Shown here: in pieces, positions 5,170 to 6,981 of the stretch | How positions within the stretch are numbered: position 1 is the stretch's first letter | How the letters are laid out: each line of letters starts with the position of its first letter | Assembly (NCBI GenBank): GCA_023450775.1 | Contig: JAEXGP010000327.1 | Coordinates: 1-6,981 of the forward strand | Source: Actinomycetes bacterium | GTDB lineage: Bacteria > Actinomycetota > Acidimicrobiia > Acidimicrobiales > Microtrichaceae | Length of the DNA: 6,981 bases | Reading direction: 5' to 3' | Program-made: the position numbers and the translations under genes | Notes under the pieces: generated by a model | The model's input: only the letters and a program-made list of their open reading frames with translations | What the model was told of the DNA's origin: nothing | Databases searched by the model: none

Positions 5170-6573
5170 ATGAGCAGCAGCGACTTCCCCTACGCCGATC
5201 GGTTCCCGGTCAACCGTACGCTGCCGCAGACGGGCCGTAGCCGCGAGGACATCCTCGACGAGCTCGGCCAGATGGCCAAGGAGGAGGACGCCTTCTGGGA
5301 GACCGGCAAGGTCTCCGGGACCATGTACTGCGGCGACCACACGCACTACGACTTCCTCACCCAGGCGTTCGGCCTGTTCGCCCACGTGAACGTGCTGCAG
5401 CGGGACATGTGCCCGAGCGCCACGCGATTCGAGGGCGAGATCATCGCCATGGCGCTCGACCTGTTCCATGCCGAGGCGATCACCGACGGCGACCCGGCGG
5501 GCATGGTCACGAGCGGCGGCACCGGTTCCATCGCCCACGCGGTGCTCGCGTACCGCGACCACGCCCGTCAGACCCGCGGCATCACCCAGCCCAACTTCGT
5601 GAAGCCCGAGACCGGTCATCCGGCGTTCGACAAGGCATGCCACCTGTTCGGCATCGAGCTGCGGGTGGCGACGGTCGACCCGGTCACCACGAAGGTCGAC
5701 ATCGACTCGGTCGCCGGGCTGATCGACGACAACACGATCGCGATCCTGGGCTCGGCCGGGAACTACCCGTACGGGACCATCGACGACATCGCCGCGCTGA
5801 GCGACCTCGCCGTCGAGCGGGGGGTGGGGCTGCACGTCGACGGGTGCCTGGGCGGCTTCATCCTGCCGTTCGGCCAGGAGCTCGGCGTCGAGGGCATCCC
5901 GGTGTTCGACTTCCGCCTCCCCGGCGTGACCACGATCTCGGCCGACACGCACAAGTACGGCTACTCGGTGAAGGGCACGTCGGTCTGCCTGTTCCGGGAC
6001 AAGGCGGTCCGCAACAGCCAGTACTTCTTCCGCACCGACTGGACCGGCGGCAAGTACTGCTCCCCGGGCATGGACGGCTCCCGCTCGGGCGGCCTGCTCG
6101 CGGCGACGTGGGCGTCCATGGTGCACCTGGGCCGCGAGGGCTACCTCCGCTACGCCGAGCAGATCTTCGACGCTGCGGCGCAGATGAAGGCGTCGATCCT
6201 CAGCCACCCGGAGCTGCGCCTGATGGGCGAGCCCACGTTCGTGCTGAGCTTCACCTCCGACGAGTTCGACATCTACCTGGTGAACGACTTCATGCGCACG
6301 CGTGGCTGGCGCTTCAACGGCCAGCAGTACCCGAACGCGATCCACATCGCGGTCACCCGGCCCCAGACCCTGCCGGGCGTGACCGACGCGTTCGCCACGG
6401 ACCTGGCCGACGCCGTCGAGTACGCCAAGGAGGCCACGGCCCGGGGCGAGGCGGCGGCCAGCGGCGCCATCTACGGCGGCGTGGCGGGCGGCATGACCGA
6501 CGAGGCGGACGAGTTCATCCGCATGGTCATGGCCGACATGATGGACACGCAGCAGTCGCTCCCGCCCGCGTGA
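5170..6573 (+). CDS. Soluble PLP-dependent lyase/decarboxylase of the sphingosine-1-phosphate lyase type
   Basis: A 467-residue fold-type I PLP enzyme that matches S1P lyase along its length. Visible are GTMYCGDH (50-57), FAHVNVLQRD (70-79), the cofactor phosphate loop TSGGTGS (114-120), GHPAFDKA (149-156; His150 at the ring-stacking position), HVDGCLGGF (222-230; Asp224 for the pyridine nitrogen), SADTHKYGYSVKG (257-269; Lys262 forms the Schiff base, Lys268 is the second conserved Lys), the DWTGGKYCSPGMDGSRSGG segment and the C-terminal GAIYGG (432-437). S1P lyase splits sphingosine-1-phosphate into phosphoethanolamine and a long-chain aldehyde. Unlike eukaryotic lyases there is no N-terminal membrane segment, so it should be cytoplasmic. 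Two pocket positions deviate: Gln77 where S1P lyases have His, and Gly119 where they have Glu. The substrate is therefore uncertain, and group II amino-acid decarboxylase activity is an alternative. No sphingolipid synthesis gene lies in the window. Confidence 0.83.
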   Translation: MSSSDFPYADRFPVNRTLPQTGRSREDILDELGQMAKEEDAFWETGKVSGTMYCGDHTHYDFLTQAFGLFAHVNVLQRDMCPSATRFEGEIIAMALDLFHAEAITDGDPAGMVTSGGTGSIAHAVLAYRDHARQTRGITQPNFVKPETGHPAFDKACHLFGIELRVATVDPVTTKVDIDSVAGLIDDNTIAILGSAGNYPYGTIDDIAALSDLAVERGVGLHVDGCLGGFILPFGQELGVEGIPVFDFRLPGVTTISADTHKYGYSVKGTSVCLFRDKAVRNSQYFFRTDWTGGKYCSPGMDGSRSGGLLAATWASMVHLGREGYLRYAEQIFDAAAQMKASILSHPELRLMGEPTFVLSFTSDEFDIYLVNDFMRTRGWRFNGQQYPNAIHIAVTRPQTLPGVTDAFATDLADAVEYAKEATARGEAAASGAIYGGVAGGMTDEADEFIRMVMADMMDTQQSLPPA

Positions 6574-6607
6574 CAGCGTTCCGATCGTGACAGCTCCCCG
6601 ACCGTGA
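6569..6607. repeat. 17-bp degenerate tandem repeat at the PLP-enzyme/kinase junction
   Basis: CGTGACAGC occurs at 6569 and again at 6586, and CGTGA recurs at 6603, all exactly 17 nt apart. The first two 17-mers agree at 13 of 17 positions; the third shares little beyond CGTGA. The first CGTGA contains the stop of the PLP enzyme, the third contains the kinase GTG start. The GTG in each unit falls in a different frame; only the one at 6604 opens the kinase frame. Confidence 0.6.
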
Positions 6608-6981
6608 GCCTCGTCGGCCGGCTCGTCGACGCGGTCGGCCGCGACCTCGGGGCGGAGCCGACATCGGTGACCAGGCTGGGCGGCGGCGACGTGGCCGAGT
6701 CCGTGCGCATCGACCTGCTGGACGGTCGCACGGTGTTCGCCAAGACGCACGCGTCGCCCCCGCCGGGCTTCTTCACGACCGAGGCGACCGGGCTCCGCTG
6801 GCTCGCCGACGCGCACGCGGTCGCGGTGCCCGTCGTGCTGTCCCTCTCGGACGGCGACGACCCCGACGGCGACGGGCCGGCGCGACTGGTGCTGGAGTGG
6901 ATCGACGCCGGCCGTCCGACAGGCGCCGCCGACACCGAGCGCCGCCTGGGCCGGGAGCTCGCGGCGCTGCACGCCGCCGGG
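6604..6981 (+). CDS. Fructosamine kinase family protein, N-terminal part (3' truncated)
   Basis: The first 126 residues of a protein-kinase-like phosphotransferase are present; the catalytic loop and metal site lie beyond the window. Features seen are TRLGGGDVAESVRIDL (23-38; glycine-rich ATP loop), VFAKTH (44-49; Lys47 as the ATP-binding lysine), FFTTEATGLRWL (56-67; Glu60 as its salt-bridge partner), the hinge LVLEWI (95-100), and LGRELAALHAAG (115-126). The order GGD, FxK, FxxEAxGLxWL, LVLEWI, LGxxLAxLH is characteristic of bacterial fructosamine/ketosamine-3-kinases (FN3K/YniA-like), which phosphorylate ketosamine adducts so that they break down, a deglycation repair role. An aminoglycoside phosphotransferase-type enzyme is the main alternative. 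An acidic Asp/Gly-rich insertion (SDGDDPDGDG, 82-91) precedes the hinge. GTG 6604 is the first start in this frame; there is no obvious Shine-Dalgarno. It begins 30 nt after the PLP-enzyme stop, so cotranscription is likely. Confidence 0.8.
   Translation, partial: MSLVGRLVDAVGRDLGAEPTSVTRLGGGDVAESVRIDLLDGRTVFAKTHASPPPGFFTTEATGLRWLADAHAVAVPVVLSLSDGDDPDGDGPARLVLEWIDAGRPTGAADTERRLGRELAALHAAG

Noticed and set aside
4954..6972. A 672-codon minus-strand open frame opposite the PLP enzyme.
   Set aside because: Same compositional artefact; the plus strand carries an intact S1P-lyase-type protein with all main motifs, and the minus-strand product resembles no family.
1..6981. Mobile elements, CRISPR arrays, tRNA or rRNA genes, toxin-antitoxin or defence genes.
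   Set aside because: No transposase or recombinase motifs, no terminal inverted repeats, no regularly spaced long repeats and no tRNA-like cloverleaf were seen; gaps are short and ordinary.

Overview
The window is a GC-rich, densely coded stretch with every supportable gene on the + strand and no intergenic gap longer than about 115 bases. The very high GC at third codon positions, GTG starts, two F420-type oxidoreductase families, a SigG/SigJ-like sigma factor with a SnoaL-like tail and the style of the ModC TOBE domain all point to an actinobacterium, possibly of the Acidimicrobiia. That placement is inferred from protein style and was not tested by a search.

Layout: (1) the C-terminal two thirds of an ABC ATPase, probably molybdate ModC; (2) an ECF sigma factor with a C-terminal SnoaL-like domain and no adjacent anti-sigma gene; (3) a 12-helix MFS transporter; (4) a close pair, an FDOR/PPOX-fold flavin or F420 oxidoreductase followed after 18 nt by a luciferase-like F420-dependent oxidoreductase, evidently one operon; (5) a CsaA-type tRNA-binding protein; (6) a soluble PLP enzyme of the sphingosine-1-phosphate lyase type; (7) the N-terminal part of a fructosamine-kinase-family protein, cut by the window end.

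The genes look mostly like independent housekeeping or accessory functions. Only the oxidoreductase pair, and perhaps the PLP enzyme with the kinase, look cotranscribed. Three genes without a Shine-Dalgarno (sigma factor, transporter, csaA) each have a -10-like hexamer 5-7 nt before the start codon, which suggests leaderless mRNAs; the genes with good Shine-Dalgarno sites lack this arrangement.

The points most worth a second look are the PLP lyase-like enzyme, whose fold signatures match S1P lyase while two pocket positions differ (Gln77 for the expected His, Gly119 for the expected Glu); a TGTCACA element in front of the sigma gene that resembles the -35 element of SnoaL-tailed ECF sigma factors; the leaderless-promoter pattern; and two short tandem duplications sitting on gene ends. 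No mobile element, CRISPR array, RNA gene or defence system was seen.
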